In this document: in pieces, positions 26,677-35,250 of the stretch | Layout: every line of letters begins with the position of its first letter | Numbering within the stretch: position 1 is the first letter of the stretch | Assembly (NCBI RefSeq): GCF_014529705.1 | Contig: NZ_JAANIH010000002.1 | Location: forward strand, 99,572-163,571 | Direction of reading: 5' to 3' | Source of the DNA: Bradyrhizobium campsiandrae | GTDB lineage: Bacteria; Pseudomonadota; Alphaproteobacteria; Rhizobiales; Xanthobacteraceae | Length of the DNA: 64,000 bases | The notes under the pieces: model-generated | Database searches by the model: none | What the model saw: the letters and a program-made list of their open reading frames with translations, nothing else | Told to the model about the DNA's origin: nothing | Made by a program: the position numbers and the translations under genes

Positions 26677-28692
26677 CTACCCGATCCGCTTGAGCGTCTC
26701 GATGTCGTTCATGGCGCTGGTCAACGCGCCATTGCGATCGCGCACGAAGGTCTCGAGGTCCGCCAGCACGGCGTTGATCATCTGAAGATTCTTGAACATC
26801 TCCTCGATCTGCGTCACGATGCTGTTGTAGCCGTCCTGGGTCTGGATCAGCTGGCCCCGGGTCGCGTTGATGTTGGCTCCCAGCGACCCGATGGAGGTTT
26901 CCATGCCGCCGATCGAGGCGTGGGTTCGCGTGAGGCTGCTTCGGGTATCTTGCGCGAGCTTCTTCACTTCGGTCGCCACCACCGAGAAGCCCCGTCCCGC
27001 CTCGCCGGCGCGCGCCGATTCGATGGTCGCATTGAGTGCGAGCAAATTGGTCTGGCCCGCGATCGTATCGATGATCTTCAGGATCTCCCGCAAGCCGTTC
27101 ATCGCCTGAGTGAGGCCGGCGAACTCCTGCGACAGCGCCGTGGTGTCGGTCGCCTTCGCCGCCGACTGCGCGCTGGTCAGGATGACCGAGCGGATCTCCT
27201 TCACGATCGTGTTGATCGAAGCCGTCTGCTGCAGGGCGTCCTCGACCTTGCCGCTCAACGTGGCGCTGGCGCTCAGATAATCCGTCAGACGCTGGACGAT
27301 GCCGTCCTTGATCTGGTTCAGCAGGACCATACGGTTGAGATGCGTGCGCGTGAAATATTCGACGAAATGCGCGTAGTGGATCGGAAACGTCTCGATGAAC
27401 GGATCGTCCAACGGCTTCTCGCTGACGTCGAAGAACACGATCGCGGTCAAGGTCTGGTTGATGTTGATCCCGAACAACTCTCCGAAGGTGGAAAAGCCGG
27501 CGACCGGCATCGGCCACATGTTGCTCATGTTGCGGAGCTGGCTCTCATTGTTCAGCCGGCGCAGGATGCAGTCGTTGAGGATCGCGCCGATCGCCGGCGG
27601 CTTTCCGCGCAGGAAGGCATCGATATCGCGTCGCGTCTGATCGACGAAATCGGTGGCTTCGAGCAGCTCCAATCTGTCGCCCGAGTTGACGTCGCAGAAG
27701 AAGGAGACGACGCCGCTGGCCGGGTCGATGCCCGCGACCGAGCGAACGAACAGGTCGCCGCCGACCTCGATGCCGAACGAATACTTCGTCATCATCGACA
27801 TCAGGTTCGCCGGCGTGGTGTTCAGCGCCTTCGCCACCGCAGAGGCGAACGGCTTGATCTCGTTGGCCTCCATGACGCCCGAGGCGGTACGCCGGTCGGG
27901 ATCCGCGCCCATCACGACGAAGGATTTTCCCGCCTTCTTGAAGTTCTGCGTCTTGAAGATGCTGTAGGCACGTCCTGGCGCTAGCTTCAGGAAGGCGATG
28001 ACAGCATGGTTCTCGATAATTCGCCTGCCGTCGTAGAGATAGGTGTTCTTGAAATCGAGCTTGCCGCCGGCGGATCCGCCGACGAAGGCGCACGGAAACT
28101 TGCCGCTCCTATACACGGCCTCCATGAAATAGTTCTCGGACGCCGACACACCGTCCACGAGCGCGAAGGCGATCGTGTCGCGAACGTTGATCGCGAAGGG
28201 CGTCCTGATCGCTCCGACCTCGCGCGCGATCGCCTCGATGCGCGCACCATGCGCCTTGGATGGTTCGCCCTTGCGGATGTCCTCGTTATGGAGACTGACG
28301 GCGTGGATGCTGACGGACTGGAGCAGGTCCGCCGGGAAGATCTGCACGACGACGGACGACCAGCTCGTCCCCGTCGGTTTGTAGAGCGAAGGTCCCGCCG
28401 AGCACAGCTCGCCGGCGCTGGATATCGCGATCACCGTCGTCGAGCCCGCCAGCCTTTGCAGCGTCGCCACGACGCGCGCGAAATCGCAATGCGGCGAGAC
28501 GAACGCGATGGCGAGGGGCGAGCGCGCGCCCTCCACGACGAAGTCGCCTTCGGAAATATTCTGCAGCCGGTCGTCACTTTCCAGCACTCTGATCGCACAG
28601 GCTTCGCGGACGGCAGGTGCCTCATCATGAACCTCCGGAACGATCGACGGGGCGGGCTGCTTATGACTTGCCTGAGAAAACAACGAGAGCAT
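26677..28692 (-). CDS. Soluble FIST-domain methyl-accepting protein
   Basis: A 671-residue cytoplasmic chemoreceptor with no transmembrane helix. Residues about 55-255 form a FIST N domain ([35 protein letters not shown]) and about 255-430 a FIST C domain ([44 protein letters not shown]). The C-terminal 200 residues are a short MCP signalling domain with [19 protein letters not shown] and [20 protein letters not shown] domains are thought to sense small ligands such as amino acids. It has no HAMP, so the sensor feeds directly into the kinase-control hairpin. Confidence 0.88.
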   Translation of the reverse strand: MLSLFSQASHKQPAPSIVPEVHDEAPAVREACAIRVLESDDRLQNISEGDFVVEGARSPLAIAFVSPHCDFARVVATLQRLAGSTTVIAISSAGELCSAGPSLYKPTGTSWSSVVVQIFPADLLQSVSIHAVSLHNEDIRKGEPSKAHGARIEAIAREVGAIRTPFAINVRDTIAFALVDGVSASENYFMEAVYRSGKFPCAFVGGSAGGKLDFKNTYLYDGRRIIENHAVIAFLKLAPGRAYSIFKTQNFKKAGKSFVVMGADPDRRTASGVMEANEIKPFASAVAKALNTTPANLMSMMTKYSFGIEVGGDLFVRSVAGIDPASGVVSFFCDVNSGDRLELLEATDFVDQTRRDIDAFLRGKPPAIGAILNDCILRRLNNESQLRNMSNMWPMPVAGFSTFGELFGININQTLTAIVFFDVSEKPLDDPFIETFPIHYAHFVEYFTRTHLNRMVLLNQIKDGIVQRLTDYLSASATLSGKVEDALQQTASINTIVKEIRSVILTSAQSAAKATDTTALSQEFAGLTQAMNGLREILKIIDTIAGQTNLLALNATIESARAGEAGRGFSVVATEVKKLAQDTRSSLTRTHASIGGMETSIGSLGANINATRGQLIQTQDGYNSIVTQIEEMFKNLQMINAVLADLETFVRDRNGALTSAMNDIETLKRIG

Positions 28693-29124
28693 CGCAATAT
28701 CCTTGTTCGACGCGTGAAAGTCTCAAAGGAATGAATTACGGATTCGACATTGCCATCAGGTTATGACGCGCACGACGCCGCCGCGCTTGCGCTGAAGATC
28801 AGCACCGTATGATTACGGCGTCGGGCCGCGCCGCGGGCTCATGATACCGACCGCGTCGGCGCTCTTGATCTGGATCAAATTTTTCGCGCCGCAAAGACTC
28901 GGCGACGATGCCTTCAGCATCACTCGACGCGCGGCGGCACCGGCTCGTTGTTGAACCCGCGCACGCTGCGCCGCGACTGGACCAGCATTTCGATTTCCAC
29001 CTCGAGGGCCTCCCGCCCATTCATCCCGCAGCATTGCCATTGGAACACGCGAACGGTTGCCGTTGCGGCGCTGCAAATCTATGCTGACGGCCAAGCAAGA
29101 CCAAGAACCCGTGAGGACCAGCCA
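28693..29124. other. 432-bp gap without a supported gene
   Basis: This stretch separates the divergent FIST receptor and hydrolase genes, so it must hold both promoters. No open frame with a Shine-Dalgarno or family resemblance is seen; the open frame running into the hydrolase from 28948 has non-coding composition. No clear terminator or repeat. Confidence 0.4.
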
Positions 29125-30087
29125 ATGCCCGCGCCGCTCGATCCCGTCATCGCTGAGATCATTCCGAAGCTGCCGCTGCGCGACCCCGCGACGATGACGC
29201 CGCAGAGCGCCCGCGATTCCTTGCGCGCGCTGGCGGCAGCCCGTGCGGCCGTGCCGCCGCCGCCGGTCGATGCCGTGCAGGACATCAAGGTGAAGGGCGG
29301 CGCCGGCCCGCTCGATGCCCGGGTCTACCGGGTCGGCAGCGCGCCCGCGCCCACCGTCGTGTTCTTCCATGGCGGCGGCTGGGTTGCGGGCGATCTCGAG
29401 ACCCATGACCGGCAGGCGCGCAATCTCGCCATCGAGACCGGCGCGGTCGTGGTCTCCGTCGACTATCGACGGCCGCCCGAAACGCGCTTTCCCGGCGCCT
29501 TCGAAGATGCCTTCGCGGCCAGCAGCGACGTGTTCGGCCGCGTCGCGGAATTTGGCGGCGATGCCAGGCGTCTCGGTGTTGCCGGCGACAGCGCCGGCGG
29601 CAATCTGGCGGCCGCCACCGCAATCGCCTGCCGCGATGCGGGCATCAGGCTCGCCGCGCAATTGCTGGTCTATCCCGTCACCGACGTCGTGGGTGGCTAT
29701 GCGGACGCGCGCGAGAACGCGCGGTTTCCGTCACGCGCCGAGAACGCCGAAGGCTACTTCCTGTCACGCGCCGTCATGGAATGGTTCGCCGGCCACTATC
29801 TTGCCGACAGCGATCACGCCGCCGATTGGCGGGTCTCGCCGCTGCGCGCCACCTCGCTCGCCGGCCTCGCGCCTGCGATTGTGACCACCGCGTGGTTCGA
29901 TCCTCTGCGCGATGAAGGCGCAGCCTATGCGAAAGCGCTGGAGGCGGCGGGCGTTGGCGTCAGCCATCATGAGGGCGCCGGCCTGATCCACGGCTATTTC
30001 GGTCTCGGCGATGCCTCCGAGGTCGCCCGCGCCGAGGCGCAGCGCGCGCGCGCCGACTTCAAGACGTTGCTGACGCGCGGGATCTGA
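29125..30087 (+). CDS. Alpha/beta hydrolase, HSL/Aes-type esterase
   Basis: A 320-residue esterase/lipase. The oxyanion motif is FFHGGGWVAGD and the nucleophile elbow is VAGDSAGGNLAA. The catalytic Asp is in AWFDPLRDEG, and the His is in LIHGYFGLGD near the C-terminus. This is the hormone-sensitive lipase family, acting on short acyl esters. The start at 29125 gives the normal family N-terminus (PLDPVIAEIIPKLP). It is followed after five bases by a secreted hydrolase in the same direction. Confidence 0.9.
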   Translation: MPAPLDPVIAEIIPKLPLRDPATMTPQSARDSLRALAAARAAVPPPPVDAVQDIKVKGGAGPLDARVYRVGSAPAPTVVFFHGGGWVAGDLETHDRQARNLAIETGAVVVSVDYRRPPETRFPGAFEDAFAASSDVFGRVAEFGGDARRLGVAGDSAGGNLAAATAIACRDAGIRLAAQLLVYPVTDVVGGYADARENARFPSRAENAEGYFLSRAVMEWFAGHYLADSDHAADWRVSPLRATSLAGLAPAIVTTAWFDPLRDEGAAYAKALEAAGVGVSHHEGAGLIHGYFGLGDASEVARAEAQRARADFKTLLTRGI

Positions 30088-30092
30088 TCGCG

Positions 30093-30998
30093 TTGCACCC
30101 GGGGCGCGTTGCATTGCTACGTCACGTCGTCGCGGCCCTCGCAAGCCTCGTGAGCACGCTGCTGCCGGTCGCGGCCGCCTCCGCGGCGCCGCAGACCGTC
30201 TATTTCGCTAGCGCCGACGGGCACACGACACTTACGGGCTATGTGTTCCAGCCGTCGACGCCCGGCCCCTGGCCCGCCGTCGTCATGCTGCACGGTCGGG
30301 GCGGCCCCTATTCCAGCAACGACAATGCCGATTGCACATTCGTCGGCGCGGGCATCGCCTCGGCCTGCAATGCGAATACCCTGTCGAAGCGACATGCGAT
30401 GTGGGGCGACTATTGGTCGGCACGCGGCTATCTGGCCTTGCTGCCGGACAGCTTCGGCCCGCGCGGCAAGGCCTCTGGTTTCGGCCGCTTCACCCATGGC
30501 GACGCGGACCGCGCCGATGTCAACGAGATCGACGTGCGCCCGCTCGACGCCGAAGGCGCGCTCGCCTACCTGCGGGGCCGCGGTTACGCCGTCGCAGATC
30601 AGATTTACCTGCAAGGCTGGTCCAACGGCGGCAGCACCGCACTGAACGTGATGATCCGACAAGGAAACCAGCAAGCCGACGAGGCAAGCTACCGCGGTGC
30701 CCTCGTGTTCTATCCCGGCTGCGGACAGGCCGCCCTGCTGACCTCGACGATCTCAATCGCGGCGCCGATCGCGATGTTTCTCGGCGCCGACGATGAGGAG
30801 GTTTCGCCCGCGATCTGCCTGCGCCTCGCCGACCGCTCGCGACAGGCCGGCAGCCCGATCGACGTCACCGTCTATCCCGGTGCCACCCATGATTTCGACG
30901 AGCCCTCGTCCCGGCGGCAAGCCGCGCCCGGGAATCAGTCGGCGATGGATGACGCCCTGGTCAAGGCCATTGCGATCGTCGGCGGCTGGAAAAAATGA
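30093..30998 (+). CDS. Exported dienelactone hydrolase-family protein
   Basis: A protein of up to 301 residues with a signal peptide (HVVAALASLVSTLLPVAAASA) and an alpha/beta hydrolase domain: VVMLHGRGGPY, nucleophile elbow GWSNGGS (Ser in place of the Cys of true dienelactone hydrolases), Asp in FLGADDEEV, and His in GATHDFDEP. The start is uncertain because only TTG codons are available: 30093 is used, 30114 is an alternative. Five bases separate it from the upstream esterase gene, suggesting one operon. Substrate unknown. Confidence 0.78.
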   Translation: MHPGRVALLRHVVAALASLVSTLLPVAAASAAPQTVYFASADGHTTLTGYVFQPSTPGPWPAVVMLHGRGGPYSSNDNADCTFVGAGIASACNANTLSKRHAMWGDYWSARGYLALLPDSFGPRGKASGFGRFTHGDADRADVNEIDVRPLDAEGALAYLRGRGYAVADQIYLQGWSNGGSTALNVMIRQGNQQADEASYRGALVFYPGCGQAALLTSTISIAAPIAMFLGADDEEVSPAICLRLADRSRQAGSPIDVTVYPGATHDFDEPSSRRQAAPGNQSAMDDALVKAIAIVGGWKK

Positions 30999-31081
30999 TC
31001 CGCGCGCGAACGGGCCCTGCTTGATTGCGCCACGATTCCGGGCTCCAATTCCCCGCCATCTTTTGGTTTAGGGAGACATCC

Positions 31082-31330
31082 ATGATGAAGCGCATTTTCC
31101 TCGCCGCGATCGTTGCGACCTTTGCAGCGGGCTCGGCTCTCGCGGACGACACCTGCGAGAGCAAGGCGGTCGGCAAGGACGGCAAGGCGCTCGCCGGCGC
31201 CGCGAAGACCTCGTTCATGAAGAAGTGCAAGGAAGATGCTTGTGCGCCCAAGGCGGTCGGATCCGACGGCAAGCCGCTCGCCGGTGCGGCCAAGAACAGT
31301 TTTATGAAGAAGTGCGAGACGGGCGCGTAA
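31082..31330 (+). CDS. PsiF-repeat secreted protein
   Basis: An 82-residue periplasmic protein with signal peptide MMKRIFLAAIVATFAAGSALA and two PsiF-type repeats, CESKAVGKDGKALAGAAKT-SFMKKC and a second similar copy. PsiF in Escherichia coli is induced by phosphate starvation, but its function is unknown. GGGAGA precedes the paired ATG codons at 31082/31085. No Pho box was recognised upstream. Confidence 0.82.
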   Translation: MMKRIFLAAIVATFAAGSALADDTCESKAVGKDGKALAGAAKTSFMKKCKEDACAPKAVGSDGKPLAGAAKNSFMKKCETGA

Positions 31331-31372
31331 GCCGCTCTGCGTTCGCTGCCTCTTTAACTAGCAACCTTCGTG

Positions 31373-31395
31373 ATGCCCGGGCTTGTCCCGGGCAT
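31373..31395. repeat. Perfect 9-bp hairpin ATGCCCGGG/CCCGGGCAT
   Basis: Arms at 31373-31381 and 31387-31395 flank the loop CTTGT. There is no T tract, so it is a weak terminator candidate. The sequence resembles a short dispersed hairpin frequent between genes in Bradyrhizobium. Confidence 0.5.
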
Positions 31396-31568
31396 TGACG
31401 TCTGTCGTTCGAGCACGAGAGAGGGAGTACTATCGCCACCTGCCTGCACGCGCCGGGCGCGCAAGGCGATATCATCGCCACCCTGGACAGAATGCCTCGG
31501 CTGACGGATCATGTCGTGCTGAGCGAAGCGGGGCGCGTCGACGAGGCTTCCAGGAAAGGGTGGTCGAG

Positions 31569-32660
31569 ATGTTGCAGTTTCGAATGCGTGATCACATGAT
31601 GGCGACGATGGGCGTGCTGCTTGCGCTGCTCGTCAGTCTTGACGTTGCGAACGCAAGGGGCCCCGGTCTGCCCAACGTCGTGGTTCTGGCGACCGGCGGC
31701 ACGATCGCCGGCAGCGGAGCGAGCAGCACCACCGTCGTCGGTTACACCGCCGCCACGGTGGGCATCGAGACCCTCTTGAACGCCGTCCCCGAACTGAAAA
31801 CGGTCGCCAACGTCAAGGGCGAGCAGGTTTTCCAGATCGCCAGCGAGAACATGAACAATGACTACTGGCTCAAGCTCGCCAAGCGCGTCAACACGCTCCT
31901 CGCGCAGGACGACGTCGACGGCATCGTCATCACGCACGGCACCGACACGATCGAGGAAACGAGCTATTTCCTGGACCTCGTGGTCAAGAGCAGGAAGCCT
32001 GTCGTCGTGGTCGGCGCAATGCGGCCCTCGACGGCGATCAGCGCCGATGGCCCGATCAACCTCTTCAACGCGGTGATCCTCGCCGGCAGCGAGGAGGCCG
32101 TCGGCAAGGGCGTGCTCGTCGCGCTCAACGATCAGATCAACGCCGCGCGCGACGTCACCAAGAACAACACCTCGACGGCGGACACTTTCCGCACGCCCGA
32201 GCTCGGCTTTCTCGGCTACATGCAGGGCAACAAGCCGTACTTCTATCGTCAATCGACCCGTCGGAACACCGCGGACTCCGAATTTGACGTCTCCAACCTC
32301 GATGTCCTGCCGCAGGTCGATATCGTCTACGGCTACGCCAACATGAACCGCGTCGCGGTCGACGCGTTTGTCGCCGCCGGCGCCAAGGGGATCGTGCATG
32401 CCGGCGTGGGTGATGGCAGCCTGGCCCGGCCGGCGGTCGAGCCGGCGCTCGACGAGGCCCGCAAGAAGGGTGTCGTGATCGTCAGGAGCAGCCGTGTCGG
32501 CAACGGCATCGTCGCGCGCAATGGCGAGGCCAAGGACGACGAACACGACTTCGTCGTCTCCGATACGCTCAACCCTCAGAAGGCGCGCATCCTGCTGATG
32601 CTGGCGCTGACCAAGACGTCAGACACCAAGGAAATCCAGCGGATGTTCTACACGTATTAG
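31569..32660 (+). CDS. ansB: Type II (periplasmic) L-asparaginase
   Basis: A 363-residue exported amidohydrolase that converts L-asparagine (and less well glutamine) to aspartate and ammonia. A hydrophobic signal segment at about 10-27 ends near VANA. The nucleophile Thr is in VVLATGGTIAGSG, and the second catalytic Thr and Asp are in IVITHGTDTIEETSYFL. GAMRPSTAISADGPINL and AGVGDGSLA are also family-typical. ATG 31569 is chosen over the long open frame upstream because it gives a compact signal peptide. Confidence 0.92.
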   Translation: MLQFRMRDHMMATMGVLLALLVSLDVANARGPGLPNVVVLATGGTIAGSGASSTTVVGYTAATVGIETLLNAVPELKTVANVKGEQVFQIASENMNNDYWLKLAKRVNTLLAQDDVDGIVITHGTDTIEETSYFLDLVVKSRKPVVVVGAMRPSTAISADGPINLFNAVILAGSEEAVGKGVLVALNDQINAARDVTKNNTSTADTFRTPELGFLGYMQGNKPYFYRQSTRRNTADSEFDVSNLDVLPQVDIVYGYANMNRVAVDAFVAAGAKGIVHAGVGDGSLARPAVEPALDEARKKGVVIVRSSRVGNGIVARNGEAKDDEHDFVVSDTLNPQKARILLMLALTKTSDTKEIQRMFYTY

Positions 32661-32728
32661 AGCGTCCCAACGGATGGGAGCCGATCGGCTCCCATCCCTG
32701 GAATTCATTGCAACTCTCTCGATCTGGT

Positions 32729-32761
32729 TGTAGCCCGGATGGAGCGTAGCGTAATCCGGGA
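32729..32761 (+). repeat. REP palindrome 1
   Basis: GTAGCCCGGAT...ATCCGGG: short palindromic unit with arms CCCGGAT and ATCCGGG around a GGAGCG/AGCG core. It lies immediately upstream of the RayT gene, in direct orientation. Confidence 0.85.
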
Positions 32762-32767
32762 AACTGC

Positions 32768-33301
32768 ATGGTTCGCTATCGGCGAAATTTCGTACCCGGC
32801 GGCACCTTCTTTTTCACCGTGACGCTGGACGATCGTGAATCATCGGCGCTCGTCGATCACGTCGACACGCTGCGGAACGCGTTCCGCGTGACGCGCGCCG
32901 AAAGATCCTTCACGGTCGATGCGATCGTCATCCTGCCCGATCATTTGCATGTGATCATGACGCTGCCAGATCATGACTCGGACTTCTCCGGACGTTGGCG
33001 GCGTATCAAGAGCCTGTTCACGCACGGGTTGGCCACCTCGGGCGTACCTGTGACTCGCAATCATCGCGGCGACTTCGCCCTATGGCAGAGACGGTTTTGG
33101 GAACACACAATTCGCGACGACACCGATTTCGAGCGGTGCGCCGACTACATCCACTACAATCCCGTCAAGCATGGGCTCGTCGCCGCGCCGGCTGATTGGC
33201 CATACTCATCGCTTCATCGATATGTTCGCGCCGGCGTTCTGCCGAGCGATTGGGGTGGCGCCGGCGAGATCAATGGAAACTTTGGTGAACGGGGAAACTG
33301 A
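32768..33301 (+). CDS. REP-associated tyrosine transposase (RayT)
   Basis: A 177-residue single-strand DNA transposase of the Y1/HUH class. The metal-binding HxH is in ILPDHLHVIMTLP (residues about 57-64), and the candidate catalytic Tyr is in CADYIHYNPVKHG near residue 130. PFAM-type features RRFWEHTIRDDTDF and WPYSSLHRY complete the IS200-like fold. REP palindromes flank it on both sides (32729-32761 and three copies at 33302-33460). RAYTs cut and join REP elements and are usually domesticated singletons. Confidence 0.92.
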   Translation: MVRYRRNFVPGGTFFFTVTLDDRESSALVDHVDTLRNAFRVTRAERSFTVDAIVILPDHLHVIMTLPDHDSDFSGRWRRIKSLFTHGLATSGVPVTRNHRGDFALWQRRFWEHTIRDDTDFERCADYIHYNPVKHGLVAAPADWPYSSLHRYVRAGVLPSDWGGAGEINGNFGERGN

Positions 33302-33334
33302 TCCCGGATTTCGCTTCGCTCCATCCGGGCTACA
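33302..33334 (-). repeat. REP palindrome 2
   Basis: TCCCGGATTTCGCTTCGCTCC... ending CCGGGCTACA, inverted relative to copy 1, and directly after the RayT stop codon. It ends in the GTAGC tetranucleotide characteristic of RAYT-linked REPs (as GCTAC here). Confidence 0.85.
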
Positions 33335-33353
33335 AAACTCCATCGGCAATCTT

Positions 33354-33385
33354 GTAGCCCGGATGAAGCGCAGCGCAATCCGGGG
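33354..33385 (+). repeat. REP palindrome 3
   Basis: GTAGCCCGGATGAAGCGCAG...ATCCGGGG, in direct orientation. It pairs with copy 2 to form an inverted BIME-like unit 20 bases apart. Confidence 0.85.
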
Positions 33386-33424
33386 CCGGAGCATCCGCAG
33401 CGCACGACTGCCGGCGTTGCGCCA

Positions 33425-33460
33425 ATCCCGGATTACGCTTCGCTCCATCCGGGCTACAAG
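33425..33460 (-). repeat. REP palindrome 4
   Basis: ATCCCGGATTACGCTTCGCTCC... ending CCGGGCTACAAG, inverted orientation. It ends four bases before the stop codon of the convergent ABC-F gene, so it could also act as a transcription stop between the two. Confidence 0.85.
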
Positions 33461-33463
33461 CCA

Positions 33464-35086
33464 CTAGCTCCGCAATCCCGGCGCTTCCTGCCCGGTGCGC
33501 GCGACATATTCGGTGTAGCCGCCGCCATATTGGTGGATGCCTTCGGGCGTCAGCTCGAGCACGCGGTTCGACAGCACGCTGAGGAAGTGGCGGTCGTGCG
33601 AGACGAACAGCATGGTGCCCTCGAAATCCGACAGCGCCGTGATCAGCATTTCCTTGGTGGCGAGGTCGAGATGGTTGGTCGGCTCGTCCAGCACCAGGAA
33701 GTTCGGCGGATCGAACAGCATCTTGGCCATGACGAGGCGCGCCTTCTCGCCGCCTGACAGCACGCGGCAGCGCTTCTCGACATCGTCGCCGGAGAAGCCG
33801 AAGCAGCCGGCGAGCGCGCGAAGAGATCCCTGCCCCGCGGTCGGAAACTGGTCCTCCAGCGACTGGAACACGGTGCGCTCGCCGTCGAGCAGGTCCATCG
33901 CGTGCTGGGCGAAATAGCCCATCTTGACGCTACCACCCAAGGCCACCGTGCCCTCGTCCGGCTCGCTCGCACCCGCGACCAGCTTGAGCAAGGTCGACTT
34001 GCCGGCGCCGTTGACGCCCATCACGCACCAGCGCTCCCGGCGGCGGATCATGAAATCCAGCCCGTCATAGATCCGCTTGGCGCCATAGCCCTTGTGCACG
34101 TTCTTCAGCGCGACGACGTCCTCGCCCGAGCGCGGCGCCGGCGGAAAATCGAAGGCGATGCTCTGGCGGCGGCGGGGCGGCTCGACCCGCTCGATCTTGT
34201 CGAGCTTCTTGACCCGGCTCTGCACCTGCGCCGCATGCGAGGCGCGCGCCTTGAAGCGCTCGATGAACTTGATCTCCTTCGCCAGCATCGCCTGCTGGCG
34301 CTCGAACTGCGCCTGCTGCTGCTTCTCGTTCAGCGCGCGCTGCTGCTCGTAGAACTCGTAATTGCCGCTATAGGTCGTGAGCGAGCCGGAATCGATCTCG
34401 ACCACCTTGGAGATGACGCGGTTGATGAACTCGCGGTCATGCGAGGTCATCAGCAGCGTGCCTTCGTAATCGTGCAGGAACTTCTCCAGCCAGATCAGGC
34501 TTTCGAGATCGAGATGGTTGCTCGGCTCGTCCAGCAGCATGACGTCGGGGCGCATCAAGAGGATGCGCGCCAGCGCCACGCGCATCTTCCAGCCGCCGGA
34601 GAGCTTGCCGACGTCGCCGTCCATCATCTCCTCGCTGAAGCCGAGGCCGGACAGCGCCTCGCGCGCCCGGCCGTCGAGCGCATAGCCGTCGAGCTCCTCG
34701 AAGGCGTGCTGCACCTCGCCATATCTGGCGATGATCTCGTCCATCTGGTCGGCCTTGTCAGGGTCGGCCATCGCGGCCTCGAGCTCGCGCAGCTCGGCTG
34801 CGACCTCGCTGACGGGACCGGCGCCATTCATCACCTCGGCCACCGCGCTGCGGCCAGACATCTCGCCGACGTCCTGGTTGAAATAGCCGATCGTGATGCC
34901 GCGATCGGTCGAGACCTGGCCTTCGTCGGGCAGCTCCTCGCCGGCGATCATCCGGAACAGGGTGGTTTTGCCCGCGCCGTTCGGGCCGACCAGGCCGATC
35001 TTCTCGCCCTTGTTGAGGGCGGCCGAGGCTTCGATGAACAGGATCTGGTGGCCGGCTTGCTTGCTGACGTTGTCGAGGCGGATCAT
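33464..35086 (-). CDS. ABC-F family ATPase
   Basis: A 540-residue soluble protein with two ABC domains and no membrane part. Domain 1 has GLVGPNGAGKTTL, LSGGWKMRVALA and LLDEPSNHLDLESL. The interdomain linker is charged and Gln-rich (NEKQQQAQFERQQAML). Domain 2 has GVNGAGKSTLL, LSGGEKARLVMA and LDEPTNHLDLATKE. ABC-F proteins bind the ribosomal E site and modulate translation; this one resembles the Uup/YheS/YbiT group. ATG 35086 matches the family start (MIRLDNVSK); no strong Shine-Dalgarno is visible. Confidence 0.9.
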   Translation of the reverse strand: MIRLDNVSKQAGHQILFIEASAALNKGEKIGLVGPNGAGKTTLFRMIAGEELPDEGQVSTDRGITIGYFNQDVGEMSGRSAVAEVMNGAGPVSEVAAELRELEAAMADPDKADQMDEIIARYGEVQHAFEELDGYALDGRAREALSGLGFSEEMMDGDVGKLSGGWKMRVALARILLMRPDVMLLDEPSNHLDLESLIWLEKFLHDYEGTLLMTSHDREFINRVISKVVEIDSGSLTTYSGNYEFYEQQRALNEKQQQAQFERQQAMLAKEIKFIERFKARASHAAQVQSRVKKLDKIERVEPPRRRQSIAFDFPPAPRSGEDVVALKNVHKGYGAKRIYDGLDFMIRRRERWCVMGVNGAGKSTLLKLVAGASEPDEGTVALGGSVKMGYFAQHAMDLLDGERTVFQSLEDQFPTAGQGSLRALAGCFGFSGDDVEKRCRVLSGGEKARLVMAKMLFDPPNFLVLDEPTNHLDLATKEMLITALSDFEGTMLFVSHDRHFLSVLSNRVLELTPEGIHQYGGGYTEYVARTGQEAPGLRS

Positions 35087-35250
35087 GGGGTCTTTTGGGG
35101 GAATTTTGCGTTGCAGCGTAATAGGCCATGCGCGCCCCCAGGGGAAGCCCGGCGGGGTACGGATTCGCCCAAACCGCGACCTGGCTGCCCCAACCCATTC
35201 GGGCGCCGGCCGTCCACGCCCCATGGTCAATTCGACCTCTACAGGAGAGA

